A stretch of DNA of 61,325 bases from Candidatus Calescibacterium sp. Its GTDB lineage: Bacteria; DRYD01. The stretch spans positions 1-61,325 of the forward strand of contig JANXBF010000004.1 of the NCBI GenBank assembly GCA_025057615.1. Reading direction: 5' to 3'. A program made the position numbers and the translations under genes. Below, in pieces: positions 19,930-30,682 of this stretch; position 1 is the first letter of the stretch, and each line of letters starts with the position of its first letter. The notes beneath the pieces were generated by a model. The model was not told the origin of the DNA. It searched no databases and saw nothing but the letters and a program-made list of their open reading frames with translations.

Positions 19930-21210
19930 ATGAAAGAAATAAAGGAATTGCAGAATGATGCGGACTTATCTCTGAATCTTTTCCTTTTGCCAAAGGATGA
20001 GCTCATAGAAATAGCAAAAACTGTTGGTATAAAAGTCAACTCAAAATCTAGTAAAGAAGATATAATAAAGAATATAATGGAATATGAAGCTCAAATGACA
20101 GGATTTGAGAAAGTAGAAGGGACTTTAGAAATACTTGAAAACTATGGATTTTTACGACGCGATTTTTATATCCCATCACCTGAAGATGTATATGTCTCTT
20201 TGAATCTGATAAAAAAATATAATTTGAGGACGGGGGATTATATTCTGGGTTGGGCGAGATCCCCAAAAGAAAATGAAAAATATAGAAACCTCCAGAGAAT
20301 TTTTAAAATATCGAACTTAAATCCCGATGAGATTCAAAAGAGGCAGACTTTTGAAAAACTGGTTCCTATTTTTCCTCATCAAAAATTGAATCTGGAAATA
20401 CCAAATGATATCTCACTTAGAATAATTGACCTGTTTACTCCAGTAGGTAAGGGGCAGAGAGCTTTGATAGTTGCTCCTCCGAGAGCTGGCAAAACCACTT
20501 TACTAAAAAAAATAGCCCAAGCTGTTAATAAAAATCATCCTGAAGTTTACGTCATGGCTCTTCTTGTTGACGAAAGACCTGAGGAAGTAACCGATATGTC
20601 ACGCTCCATTAAAGCAGAAATTGTTAAATCAACATTTGATGAGATACCAGAAAAACATCTTAAGGTTACTGAATTAGCTGTAGAAAAGGCCAAGAGCATG
20701 GTAGAACTTGGAAAAGATGTTCTTATCATTATGGACAGTTTGACAAGATTAACAAGAGCTTGTAATTTGGTTTTGCCACCTACGGGAAGGACCCTTTCAG
20801 GTGGATTGGATACATCTGCCATTTATAGACCCAAAAAATTCTTCGGAGCTGCCAGAAAAATAGAAAATGGTGGAAGTTTAACAATTGTGGCAACTGTATT
20901 GGTTGAAACTGGTAGTAAAATGGATGAGGTTATATTTGAAGAGTTCAAAGGAACAGGAAATATGGAACTCCATCTTTCCAGAATACTTAGTGAAAAAAGG
21001 ATATTCCCAGCAATTGACATAAATAAATCTGGTACAAGGCATGAAGAACTGCTCCTAGAAAGTAATACTCTTCAGGTTATTTGGACTCTAAGGAGACTTA
21101 TAAGTAAGCTTGAACCTGAAGAAGCTACACAAAAAATAATAGAGTACATAAAAAAGACGAAGAATAACCAGGAATTTATAGAAATTATGAGAAAACAAAT
21201 AAACATATAA
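19930..21210 (+). CDS. rho: Transcription termination factor Rho
   Basis: [67 protein letters not shown]; likely ATG start 19930 (track start GTG 19918). Confidence 0.95.
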   Translation: MKEIKELQNDADLSLNLFLLPKDELIEIAKTVGIKVNSKSSKEDIIKNIMEYEAQMTGFEKVEGTLEILENYGFLRRDFYIPSPEDVYVSLNLIKKYNLRTGDYILGWARSPKENEKYRNLQRIFKISNLNPDEIQKRQTFEKLVPIFPHQKLNLEIPNDISLRIIDLFTPVGKGQRALIVAPPRAGKTTLLKKIAQAVNKNHPEVYVMALLVDERPEEVTDMSRSIKAEIVKSTFDEIPEKHLKVTELAVEKAKSMVELGKDVLIIMDSLTRLTRACNLVLPPTGRTLSGGLDTSAIYRPKKFFGAARKIENGGSLTIVATVLVETGSKMDEVIFEEFKGTGNMELHLSRILSEKRIFPAIDINKSGTRHEELLLESNTLQVIWTLRRLISKLEPEEATQKIIEYIKKTKNNQEFIEIMRKQINI

Positions 21211-22437
21211 ATGGAAATTTGGATTTTCAATCACTATGCCACCACTCCTAATTACCCCGGAGGCACCAGACACTTTGATTTTGCTAAACAATTGATTAAA
21301 AAAGGACATAAAGTTACTATTTTCTCGTCAAGTTTTCATTATTTACTCCTTCAAGAAACTAAAAAATATGAGGATACCTTTTACAAAATTGATGATTACA
21401 ATGGTGTCAGATTTGTATGGATAAAAACAAACTCCTATGTGAAAAGTGATTGGAAAAGAGTAATTAACATGTTGGTTTATTCTTACAGAGCTTATTTAGT
21501 TGGGAAAATTTTGGGAAAGCAGAAGAAACCAGATATTATCATTGGCTCATCGGTGCATCTTTTTGCACCTTTTATTGCCTATTTGTTAAGTAAGTATTTC
21601 AGAGTTCCTTTCATTCTAGAGTTAAGGGATTTATGGCCTCAAGCACTGATAGATCTTGGAGTCAGTAAATATCACCCTTTTATAATTGTTCTTTCCATAT
21701 TGGAAAAGTTTTTGTATCAAAAAGCGAATAAAATTATCTCTCTTTTACCAAATGTTAGTGAATATCTTAAAAAATATAAGGTTGAGGAAAAGGTTGTTTG
21801 GATACCAAATGGTATAGATTTGGAAAGAATTAAAATTAATGAATCCCAGAATAATAATAATGTAAATAACGATACTATAAAGGTAGCATATGCTGGTTCT
21901 ATGGGAAAAGTCAATGATATATCAATAATTGTTGATTTAGCTCATGAGATTAATAAAAGATTTAATAATGTTAAGCTTGTTATTCTTGGTGGAGGATACG
22001 AAGCCAGTTCAATAAAAGAAAAAATAAAGAATTTAAATAATGTTATTTTTTTTGATAAGCCTGTTTCTAAAGATATGATTTATGGAGTTTTGAAAGATTT
22101 TGACATATTATTTTTTCATATATCTGATATATTTCCATATGGTATAAGTTGTAACAAATTATTTGATTATTTAGCTGTTGGAAAACCTATTATTTTTTCT
22201 GCAAATGTTCCCAACAATTTGATTGAGGATGCCAAAGCGGGAATAACCGTTAAAGATAGATCTGTAAATAAAATAATTGATGCCCTAGAAAAAATCTTAT
22301 CCCTTTCTGAAGAGGAAAGAAGAAAAATGGGAGAAAACGGAAAAATATACGTTGAAAAAAATTATTCTGTTCAACTCTTGGCAGAAAAGTTGGAAGCCGT
22401 TATTCAGGAGGTATATTCTGATTTTATGAAGAAATAA
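21211..22437 (+). CDS. Glycosyltransferase family 4 (WbuB-like)
   Basis: FNHYATTPNYPGGTRHFDFAKQL, LELRDLWPQALIDLG, YAGSMGKVND, GT-B fold. Confidence 0.88.
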   Translation: MEIWIFNHYATTPNYPGGTRHFDFAKQLIKKGHKVTIFSSSFHYLLLQETKKYEDTFYKIDDYNGVRFVWIKTNSYVKSDWKRVINMLVYSYRAYLVGKILGKQKKPDIIIGSSVHLFAPFIAYLLSKYFRVPFILELRDLWPQALIDLGVSKYHPFIIVLSILEKFLYQKANKIISLLPNVSEYLKKYKVEEKVVWIPNGIDLERIKINESQNNNNVNNDTIKVAYAGSMGKVNDISIIVDLAHEINKRFNNVKLVILGGGYEASSIKEKIKNLNNVIFFDKPVSKDMIYGVLKDFDILFFHISDIFPYGISCNKLFDYLAVGKPIIFSANVPNNLIEDAKAGITVKDRSVNKIIDALEKILSLSEEERRKMGENGKIYVEKNYSVQLLAEKLEAVIQEVYSDFMKK

Positions 22438-22462
22438 TATCTATCCTATGAGGTGAAAATGT

Positions 22463-24172
22463 ATGAAAGTATTAACACGAAAACAAATGCAAGAAAGAGA
22501 CAAAGAAACTATAGAAAAGTTGAAAATTCCGTCTTTGGTTCTTATGGAAAACGCTGGATTGGCAGTCGTAGAGGTAATACATAATAACTATATTGATATT
22601 GCTAGAAAAGGTGTTATTATTGTTTGTGGCAGTGGGAATAATGGCGGAGACGGAATGGTTATCGCAAGGCATCTATTTCTCAGAAATATACCAGTTAAAG
22701 TTTTTATTGCTTCTAAGATAGGCAAACTAAAATCTGATGCACTAACACAATTTAATATATTAAAAAACCTTAAAGTTCCAATTATTTCCATTGAAGATAA
22801 CCAAGATGAGGAAGTGGAGGAAGAAAATTTCATTCAGAGATTGGTTTTAGAGTTCGGGTTTAGTCCTCTTGTTATTGACTCACTGGTCGGTATAGGCATT
22901 AAATCTGAGATTAGTAAATTTTATGATAGAATTATTCAGGTAATTAATAAATTTGCTAATATTGTTATAAGTGTTGATGTTCCAAGTGGGTTAGACATTG
23001 ATACAGGTAAGTTCTTTGCCACAGAACCAGTCAGAGCTACAACAACAGTGACATTTGCATATCCTAAGTTAGGATTATTCCTGTATCCTGCTTATCTATA
23101 CGTTGGTAAGCTAATTGTCGCAAATATTTCTATACCTTATATCAATAAAAAAGATGATCCCGACATACATGTAATATTACCTTTTGAAGTTGCAGATTCT
23201 ATCCAATATTTCCCACCAAATTACTATAAAAATAAATTGGGAAATATTTTGATTATTGGTGGTAGTTATAAATACACAGGTGCTCCAATTTTGGCTTCCC
23301 GTGCAGCCTTTAAATCTAATGCAGGTATGGTATACTTGTTGGTTGATAAAAGTATTCATTCAATTATTTCTTCTAAATCTGTTGAAGAGATAGTTGAATC
23401 CTATGATAAGAGTAACTATGAAGACTTGGTGAGTTCTTATTATTCTAAAGTTCAAGTTATACTCTTTGGAAACGGAATAGAAGATAACCAGGTAAATTAT
23501 AATATTTTAAAGCATATTATTTCAAATTTCAAGGGAGTTTTGATAATAGATGGTACAGGAATACAAATGTTTTATGACTATTTTATTAATAATAAAAACG
23601 AATTTAGAAATGGTAAAGTTAATTTAAAGAGGATAATTTTAACTCCTCATCCTGGTGAGTTAGCAAGTTTTTTCCCTAGAGTATCACCAAAAATTAAAGT
23701 TTCAGTTTCTGATGATATAGTTAGATTGAATAATTCTATGAGATTGGCAAATTTTATTCCCAATAGTGTAGTTGTTTCAAAAGGTAATCCATCTTTCATA
23801 TGTTATTACAATAATGTTGAAAATATCTATATAAACATAACCAATGGATTGGCTTTAGCAAAAGCTGGTAGTGGAGATGTTCTTGCCGGTATGATCTCTG
23901 CTTTTGTAGCAAATTCTTTCTTTACTATCAATAGAAATTATGAAGATATAATAATTGAGAGTATTAAAAACTCTGTTTTTCTACATGGATTAGCTGCTCA
24001 GATATCTAGAAAAAGTAACACATATTTGTCCAATATTCCATCGAACGTAATAGAAAACATACCCAAAGCAGTTGAATATATTGTCCAAAATTATTCAAAA
24101 AATATTAATGTTATAAATTTTCAATCATTTTCTAAATCGATTATTGAATATTTGCAAATAGTTGATATATAG
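22463..24172 (+). CDS. nnr: Bifunctional NAD(P)H-hydrate epimerase/ADP-dependent NAD(P)H-hydrate dehydratase
   Basis: N-terminal YjeF_N (VCGSGNNGGDGMVIARHL) and C-terminal carbohydrate-kinase-like domain (LTPHPGELASF, AKAGSGDVLAGMI). Confidence 0.92.
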   Translation: MKVLTRKQMQERDKETIEKLKIPSLVLMENAGLAVVEVIHNNYIDIARKGVIIVCGSGNNGGDGMVIARHLFLRNIPVKVFIASKIGKLKSDALTQFNILKNLKVPIISIEDNQDEEVEEENFIQRLVLEFGFSPLVIDSLVGIGIKSEISKFYDRIIQVINKFANIVISVDVPSGLDIDTGKFFATEPVRATTTVTFAYPKLGLFLYPAYLYVGKLIVANISIPYINKKDDPDIHVILPFEVADSIQYFPPNYYKNKLGNILIIGGSYKYTGAPILASRAAFKSNAGMVYLLVDKSIHSIISSKSVEEIVESYDKSNYEDLVSSYYSKVQVILFGNGIEDNQVNYNILKHIISNFKGVLIIDGTGIQMFYDYFINNKNEFRNGKVNLKRIILTPHPGELASFFPRVSPKIKVSVSDDIVRLNNSMRLANFIPNSVVVSKGNPSFICYYNNVENIYINITNGLALAKAGSGDVLAGMISAFVANSFFTINRNYEDIIIESIKNSVFLHGLAAQISRKSNTYLSNIPSNVIENIPKAVEYIVQNYSKNINVINFQSFSKSIIEYLQIVDI

Positions 24173-24180
24173 GGGGTAAT

Positions 24181-24912
24181 ATGAAGATATTTGTTGATGA
24201 AAAAGAAGTTTTACTTACGGATGAGCAGAGTAATCAAACAATTTATTCCATCTTAGTAGGTTTGGGTAAATATATCCCTGTTGGCTGCCATTTGGATGGT
24301 CTCACTCCAATTGGTGCCTGTAGGATGTGTATTGTGGAAGTTGCCGGTTTCAGAAGACCTGTTTCTTCTTGTATAACTAAACCATATAATGAAATGAGAA
24401 TATATACTGATACTGAAAAATTAAAGGTTTACAGAAGGTACCTGACTGAATTTCTTTTTGGAGAGAGGCCACACCCTTGTAATGTGTGCCTTGCTGATGG
24501 GTTCTGTGATCTTCAATCATGGAAATTTAAGATATTTGAAATACAAAAAAATCTTGTCAGTTATAATGAAGAGAATATTAATGTAGATGAAACTCATAAG
24601 CTATATGTTTTGGATCATAACAGATGTATATTGTGTTTTAGATGTGTTAGGATTTGTCACGAATATGCTGGACCTCATACTTTAGATGTAAAGGGTATGG
24701 GTAGTAATGCCAGAATTACAATAGATTTTGATGATAAATGGGGAGACTCTAAAACCTGTATAAATTGTGGTAAATGTGTTATGGTTTGTCCTACTGGAGC
24801 TTTGTATATGAAAAACAAGGAGGTATCAAAAACTAGAAGATTTGATATGCCCAAATTCCTTGAATCAAAAGGTAAAAAAATAAGAACTTTTGAATCAATT
24901 GTTACTTATTAG
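24181..24912 (+). CDS. NuoG N-terminal-like / HoxU-type iron-sulfur diaphorase subunit
   Basis: [2Fe-2S] CHLDGLTPIGACRMC, His-Cys motif HPCNVCLADGFCDLQ, 2x[4Fe-4S] CILCFRCVRICHE, CINCGKCVMVCPTGAL. Confidence 0.9.
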   Translation: MKIFVDEKEVLLTDEQSNQTIYSILVGLGKYIPVGCHLDGLTPIGACRMCIVEVAGFRRPVSSCITKPYNEMRIYTDTEKLKVYRRYLTEFLFGERPHPCNVCLADGFCDLQSWKFKIFEIQKNLVSYNEENINVDETHKLYVLDHNRCILCFRCVRICHEYAGPHTLDVKGMGSNARITIDFDDKWGDSKTCINCGKCVMVCPTGALYMKNKEVSKTRRFDMPKFLESKGKKIRTFESIVTY

Positions 24913-24923
24913 TTATTTATTAT

Positions 24924-26702
24924 ATGAGATACAGTAGATACTTTTTATTTACGTCAAAAGAAAAACCTGTGGGTGCTTTGAATGTCAGTCATTCAACACT
25001 CTTGAGAGGTAACTTTATTTCTCAGTTATCTGCAGGGATATACAATTTCTTGCCTATTGGTTTTAGGGTATTGAAGAAAGTTTGGAAAATTATTGAAGAA
25101 GAGATGGATAGGATTGGTGCTTTTGAGGTTTTAATGCCCGCTTTGCATCCTTCTGAGTTATGGAAAAAAACTGGTAGATGGGAAACTATGGACAATGTAA
25201 TGTTTAAGCTTCAAGATAAGAAAGGTTCTGAATTTGTTCTGGGTACAACCCATGAAGAAATTATAACTGATATTGTATCAAAATTTGTAAAGAGTTATAA
25301 GAATTTACCGATTCTTTTGTATCAAATACAGGTTAAATTTAGGGATGAAATTAGGCCAAAAGGTGGATTGATTAGAGCAAGAGAATTTATAATGAAAGAT
25401 CTTTATAGTTTTCATACTTCTTGGGAGTGTCTTGATCGAACTTACCAAGATGTTTATAATGCTTACCAACGTATATTCAGAAGGTTATCTATTCCGGTTG
25501 AGGTTGTTGAAGCTTTTTCAGGACCCATTGGAGGAGATGTATCCCACGAATTCATGGTGATAACAAATGCTGGTGAAGATAAATTTGTAAAATGTAGCAA
25601 ATGTGGATATTCTGTTAGCACAGAAATAGCTCAAGTTTTTAAGAAAAAAATAGATTATGGATATAATCCAAAATATGAACTTCAAAAGGTATATACTCCA
25701 AATATCTGTTCTGTTGAAGAATTGGTAAATTTCTTAAAAAGAGAGAGCAAAGATTTTGTTAAGAGTATCTTGTATAAAATGAATGAAAGATATGTTTTAG
25801 TTTTGGTCAGAGGAGATAGGGAAATTAATGAAATAAAATTATCAAAACATTTGGGTAGTGACTTGGTGTTAGCCAATGAAGAAGATTTTGAAAAGATAGA
25901 GAGTATAATGGGGTTTGTCGGACCAATAGGGTTGAAAGAAAATGTGAAAATAATTTCTGACTACTCTGTATATGGATTAAGAAATATTATAATAGGTGCA
26001 AATGAAAAGGATTATCATTATATAGGCGTAGACTATGATAATATTCCCATTTCTGAATTTGCTGATTTATCGGTAGTGGATGATGGCGATCTATGTTTTA
26101 AATGTGGGGGAGAATATAGGATATATCCTGCTCTTGAACTCGGACATATATTCAAGTTGGGAACAAAATACAGTGAACCTCTCAATGCTTACTTTACTGA
26201 TAAAGATGGTAAAATTAAGCCGATAATTATGGGATGTTATGGTATTGGTGTAACTAGAATAATTTCTGCCATAGTGGAATCCTATTCTGATGAAAATTCT
26301 ATATCTTGGACTTTTAACTCTGCTCCTTTCTTTGTGTATTTGATTACCATAAATATTGATGATGAAACTCAGAGTACTTTTTCTGAGCGTATTTATAATC
26401 AGCTTATTGAAAATGATATAGAGGTTTTGTGGGATGACAGAAAAGAATCAGCTGGAATAAAATTCAAAGACTGGGAATTAATAGGAATTCCATTCTGTAT
26501 TGTTATAGGATCAAAAATCTCAACAAATAAGGTTGAATTGAAAATAAATAAAGGTTTTGCTAAAACAGTAAAAAATGTCGATATTGAAATCTTAGAAAGC
26601 TTAATAAAAAATTTATTTGTTGATGTAAATGTTGATGATATTGTATTTTTGATTAAAGATATTTATGTTCAATTAGATAAAAGGTATAATGAATATGTCT
26701 AG
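24924..26702 (+). CDS. proS: Prolyl-tRNA synthetase (bacterial type with editing insertion)
   Basis: GTTHEEIITDIV, FRDEIRPKGGLIRAREFIMKDLYSFH, GCYGIGVTRI. Confidence 0.95.
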   Translation: MRYSRYFLFTSKEKPVGALNVSHSTLLRGNFISQLSAGIYNFLPIGFRVLKKVWKIIEEEMDRIGAFEVLMPALHPSELWKKTGRWETMDNVMFKLQDKKGSEFVLGTTHEEIITDIVSKFVKSYKNLPILLYQIQVKFRDEIRPKGGLIRAREFIMKDLYSFHTSWECLDRTYQDVYNAYQRIFRRLSIPVEVVEAFSGPIGGDVSHEFMVITNAGEDKFVKCSKCGYSVSTEIAQVFKKKIDYGYNPKYELQKVYTPNICSVEELVNFLKRESKDFVKSILYKMNERYVLVLVRGDREINEIKLSKHLGSDLVLANEEDFEKIESIMGFVGPIGLKENVKIISDYSVYGLRNIIIGANEKDYHYIGVDYDNIPISEFADLSVVDDGDLCFKCGGEYRIYPALELGHIFKLGTKYSEPLNAYFTDKDGKIKPIIMGCYGIGVTRIISAIVESYSDENSISWTFNSAPFFVYLITINIDDETQSTFSERIYNQLIENDIEVLWDDRKESAGIKFKDWELIGIPFCIVIGSKISTNKVELKINKGFAKTVKNVDIEILESLIKNLFVDVNVDDIVFLIKDIYVQLDKRYNEYV

Positions 26703-27768
26703 TTTAGTAGTTAGAAATCTTGATCTGAATTTCCTTAACAGTTTCAATAATGTTGATGACCACTCTAAACTTTTGGAATTCGTTAATGAGTTAAAGGGTT
26801 ATACTTTGAGTTATATAAAAGAGATAACGGATTTTAAGCAAAAGAATTGGTTAATAAGTAGGATCAATGACTATATGATCTATTCGGGTAAGATGGTCAG
26901 GTCTTCTTTTTTCTATATTTTTGTATTGGGCATGGTTTCAGGTAGTTTCTTAGAGGAGGAGTTTTGGGATAAAATTTTTAGACTTGGAGCAATATTTGAA
27001 TTGGCTCACTCTGCCACTTTGGTGCATGATGATATCCTTGATGGTGCTCGTAAAAGGAGAGGAAAACCATCTGTGCATATAAAATTTGGTATCGACGGAG
27101 CTATAATCTTTGGAGATATACTTATAATATCTATCCTTAATAGAGCTTATGATGTTAATCCTCTCTATTCAAAAATTCTTATGAAAGCTTTGGAGAATAT
27201 GTGTTTAGGAGAAGTTTTACAATATCAAAATAAGTACAATGTTTACTTGAAAGATGAGGAATACTTCAATATTCTATTGCTAAAAACGGGAGTTCTATTT
27301 GGTGCTATATCAAATATAGGTTATCATTTGGGATGTGACTATTCTAAAACTATTTTTGAATATAGTACAGCAGATTACATATCTAATTTGTTTAATAGAT
27401 ATGGTGTGGCTTTTCAGATAGTTGATGATATATTAGATTATATACAAAATGAAAAGGTACTGAAAAAAGACGCTAATAATGATTTACTTACTGGTAGAAT
27501 CACTTATCCCTTAATTTTATTGATGAAAGATAATGAGAATAGGGAAAAAATGAAGAGAATTTGGTTAAAAAATCCATCTTATTTTTCAACTATCATAACA
27601 AAAGAGCTGAAAAATAGAAAATCACTTTTAGAAGAATCTTTAAACAAATCCAAGGAATTCATGGATCTGAATTCTCTGGACTATATCGCTCAGAAAATAG
27701 GATTGAAAGATGTCTTCAAAAATTCACTGAAGATGATCATAAGTTCTCTAATCCACAGACAGTATTAA
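26689..27768 (+). CDS. Polyprenyl diphosphate synthase family protein
   Basis: LVHDDILDGARKRRGKPSVH (FARM) and QIVDDILDY (SARM). Confidence 0.92.
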   Translation: MNMSSLVVRNLDLNFLNSFNNVDDHSKLLEFVNELKGYTLSYIKEITDFKQKNWLISRINDYMIYSGKMVRSSFFYIFVLGMVSGSFLEEEFWDKIFRLGAIFELAHSATLVHDDILDGARKRRGKPSVHIKFGIDGAIIFGDILIISILNRAYDVNPLYSKILMKALENMCLGEVLQYQNKYNVYLKDEEYFNILLLKTGVLFGAISNIGYHLGCDYSKTIFEYSTADYISNLFNRYGVAFQIVDDILDYIQNEKVLKKDANNDLLTGRITYPLILLMKDNENREKMKRIWLKNPSYFSTIITKELKNRKSLLEESLNKSKEFMDLNSLDYIAQKIGLKDVFKNSLKMIISSLIHRQY

Positions 27769-28316
27769 TGATTTTTCCAAGAAATAGTTTTCTTATTGAT
27801 ATAAGTAACCTTAATAAAGAGGGAACCGTAAAAGATTTATTTACAAAAGACGTTTTACTTAAGATAGTAAATAAATCCAAGAATGACATTCTATCCAGAG
27901 TTGTAAATTTTATGAGTTTCAGATTTATTGGAAAAATGGAATGGGATTTTATTTTTGGTGAACAACCTGTTATAAAAATTGAGAAAAAAGTATTTGATAC
28001 CTCTATCTACATTAAATATAATTTCAATAATAGTTTTTATAATTTATACAGAGTGGATGTTATTAATAGTATTTTTCCTTTTTCTTCTGTATTTAGTATC
28101 TACGATTCTAATGGTGTTGAATGTTTTAGGTGCAAAAAGGATGGTGTTTTGGATTACAAAGTTGTTGACAATAAAGGTATTGTATATGCTACTATAAATA
28201 AGTCTTCTTTAAGAGTTTTGAAGGAAGAATATTATGTAAGTATTGAAAGGTTATTGGATTCTTACCAGAACTACATTTTTTTATCATTGCCTGTAATTAT
28301 CAGTGTGTTTGATTGA
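27768..28316 (+). CDS. LURP-one/tubby-like beta-barrel family protein (tentative)
   Basis: Beta-rich protein with FSSVFSIYDSNGVECFRCKKDGV-like pattern; start overlaps upstream stop. Confidence 0.4.
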   Translation: MIFPRNSFLIDISNLNKEGTVKDLFTKDVLLKIVNKSKNDILSRVVNFMSFRFIGKMEWDFIFGEQPVIKIEKKVFDTSIYIKYNFNNSFYNLYRVDVINSIFPFSSVFSIYDSNGVECFRCKKDGVLDYKVVDNKGIVYATINKSSLRVLKEEYYVSIERLLDSYQNYIFLSLPVIISVFD

Positions 28317-29346
28317 TTTTTTTGTCAATTAAGATTTTTATAATGGAAATAGTAGGAACAGAGATAAACATGCCAAAAATCCCATATAATTTAAATCCTA
28401 TTATTATTGATATGAGAACTGTAATTACTGAGATATTTAGAATTTTGCCTACTATGTTTGGGTATATTATTTTGGCCAAAACTTGATAGGCTATTATTGC
28501 AATAATTAGAAATGCTATTATGTTGATAATTCCTTTGTTGAGAAGAAAGAGAGTTGATATTGATAGAGCTATAAAAGCTCCTATGAAAGGTATCAATTCA
28601 AATATTCCTGCAATTAGAGCCACTATAAAATATTCTTTTACATTGAATAAATAGAGGGAGATCAAAGTGAACAAGAATATATATGTTGCTGCAAACAGTT
28701 GTCCAAACAGGAATTTCCTTAATACAGTCTCTATTGTTAGAGCTATTTCTTCTGCTTTTTCTTTAGGAATATTTGAGATCCAACTTATAACTTTTATTTT
28801 GTAGCTTCTAATTTTTTCATAATCCTTAATCATATAAAATGTAAGGACTGCTATTAGTAGTATGTTAAAAATGATTTTAGTACCACTGAGTGCTATATCA
28901 ACTATTTTTTCTGTTATCTGTGGAATATTTTGGTTTAATTGTCTTAGCAGGTTTTCTTGGATTTGATTTGATTCAATTTTTATATCTAGGAAATGTAAAT
29001 ATTTATTTAGAATATTTGTTATTGCAATTAAAATGGAGTTTAGGTTTTCTTGTAATGTTTTAAAAATATCCGTTATTGAAGAGTATATATTTGGTATCAA
29101 AATTAATAAGAGGGTAATTATTATAATAAGAACAAAAATAATAATAACCAAGGTTGATAACTCTCTTGAAACACTATACTTTGAATTTAAACGATCTACC
29201 ACAGGTTTGATTACTATTGAAAAAAATAACATTAAAAAATAAATAATAAGAATATCAATAAAAAATAGGCTTATCTTATATAAAATGATGATTGTTATAA
29301 CGATTAATAAGAAGTATAGGACTTTGTTTATCTTTTCTGAATACAT
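28300..29346 (-). CDS. AI-2E family transporter / PerM-like permease
   Basis: Multi-pass membrane protein, PFIGAFIALSISTLFLL, IGFKLYGIFGMFISVP; Met at 29346 more likely than track start 29520. Confidence 0.85.
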   Translation of the reverse strand: MYSEKINKVLYFLLIVITIIILYKISLFFIDILIIYFLMLFFSIVIKPVVDRLNSKYSVSRELSTLVIIIFVLIIIITLLLILIPNIYSSITDIFKTLQENLNSILIAITNILNKYLHFLDIKIESNQIQENLLRQLNQNIPQITEKIVDIALSGTKIIFNILLIAVLTFYMIKDYEKIRSYKIKVISWISNIPKEKAEEIALTIETVLRKFLFGQLFAATYIFLFTLISLYLFNVKEYFIVALIAGIFELIPFIGAFIALSISTLFLLNKGIINIIAFLIIAIIAYQVLAKIIYPNIVGKILNISVITVLISIIIGFKLYGIFGMFISVPTISIIKILIDKKINQTH

Positions 29347-29423
29347 TCCTTTATAATTTCTCTTTATTTTTTTAGGAACCTTCCATATTGAAGGATATTC
29401 TAATTGTTTTATAGAATAAGATA

Positions 29424-29714
29424 GTGTATAAAATAGGTATGAGTTCAATCTTAACACAGATTTTCTTGGAAAGCTTGTTATCCCTTCCTCTTCCCATAGC
29501 TTTGGAAAAGATAAAAACAAATGAAGATATTGAAAACAAAGATGTTAAACTAGTATTTATAGATCAGATTAATAAAGAATATTTTGAAAAGAATAAGGGA
29601 TACGACATTAACTCTTTGAGGGTGGTAAATGTTAAAATGAAAGAACAGATAAACATATATGTGGCCTATGAAATATCAGAGTTGATAGATATGCAGAGAG
29701 AAAAGAAATGTTGA
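29424..29714 (+). CDS. Small uncharacterised protein
   Basis: Open frame directly upstream of and overlapping the DHH phosphoesterase start; plausible operon member. Confidence 0.5.
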   Translation: MYKIGMSSILTQIFLESLLSLPLPIALEKIKTNEDIENKDVKLVFIDQINKEYFEKNKGYDINSLRVVNVKMKEQINIYVAYEISELIDMQREKKC

Positions 29715-30682
29715 AGACTAATGTAAATTTTTTTGATTTACGAAGAATTTTTATAAGGGTTAAAAACGTTCTTTTGGTTGCTCATCCCAATCCTGATTTG
29801 GATTGTCTTTGTGCAATGAAAGTTATTCAATTTCTTTTGAATAGGTATTTTGCCAAAAAAGCAACTCTTTATTCAAAAGATCCTGTTCCATCAGAATATA
29901 AACATCTCTTTAGCGACGTCGTTAACACCGTTATTATCGATAACTTTGATTGTATAATAGCTGTTGAAGTAGGATCATTTAGTAGGTTCTCAGAAGTTAT
30001 TGATAAAACTGATTCCAAAATTATAATTAATATTGATCATCACTTTTCTAATGATTTATTTGGCAATTACTATTATGTTGATATTAATTCAAGCTCGGTT
30101 AATGAAGTTCTGTATGATATTATAAAACAAACTGGTATACCTATAGATTCTGATATAGCTTATTATTTAGTCATGGGTGTTATATCTGATACAGGTGGAT
30201 TATCATATAATAATGTTGGTAGTAAGACTCTAGCGATGTTATCAGAACTGAGAAATTATGTTGATTGGCAAGATATAGTAAGAACCATAAAATCTAAAAA
30301 TTTCCTCTATTACAAAATGTTAGCAACCCTTTATAATAATATCAAAAAAGAAGGTAAAATTGTATATAGTTATATAACGAACCAAGAATTTTGTGAATTG
30401 GAAAAAAAAGGATTTAAAAAAGAGGATATTAATAATGTCATTGAAAACATCTTTTTCATTCAGGGAGCGGAATTGTTTTTCGTTGTTCTTGAAGTTGATC
30501 CGGGCTACTCTAGAGTTAGTTTGAGGTCAAAAGAAATAGATGTTGAAGAGATTGCCAGTTACTTTGGTGGTGGTGGACATAAGAGAGCAGCTGGATTCAG
30601 AATGAAAAAAACTGCACAAGATGTAATAGATCTTATTCTCAAAAAGCTGCAGGAGGATAAATATGGAAATATTCTTAGCTGA
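29708..30682 (+). CDS. DHH/DHHA1 phosphoesterase, NrnA-like oligoribonuclease/pAp phosphatase
   Basis: HPNPDLDCLCAMK, NIDHHFSNDLFG, GGGGHKRAAGFRM. Confidence 0.9.
   Translation: MLKTNVNFFDLRRIFIRVKNVLLVAHPNPDLDCLCAMKVIQFLLNRYFAKKATLYSKDPVPSEYKHLFSDVVNTVIIDNFDCIIAVEVGSFSRFSEVIDKTDSKIIINIDHHFSNDLFGNYYYVDINSSSVNEVLYDIIKQTGIPIDSDIAYYLVMGVISDTGGLSYNNVGSKTLAMLSELRNYVDWQDIVRTIKSKNFLYYKMLATLYNNIKKEGKIVYSYITNQEFCELEKKGFKKEDINNVIENIFFIQGAELFFVVLEVDPGYSRVSLRSKEIDVEEIASYFGGGGHKRAAGFRMKKTAQDVIDLILKKLQEDKYGNILS

Noticed and set aside
29347-29520. N-terminal 58 residues of the AI-2E transporter ORF
   Set aside because: Region overlaps the divergent 29424 ORF and is not membrane-like; internal Met at 29346 followed by TM1 is a better start.
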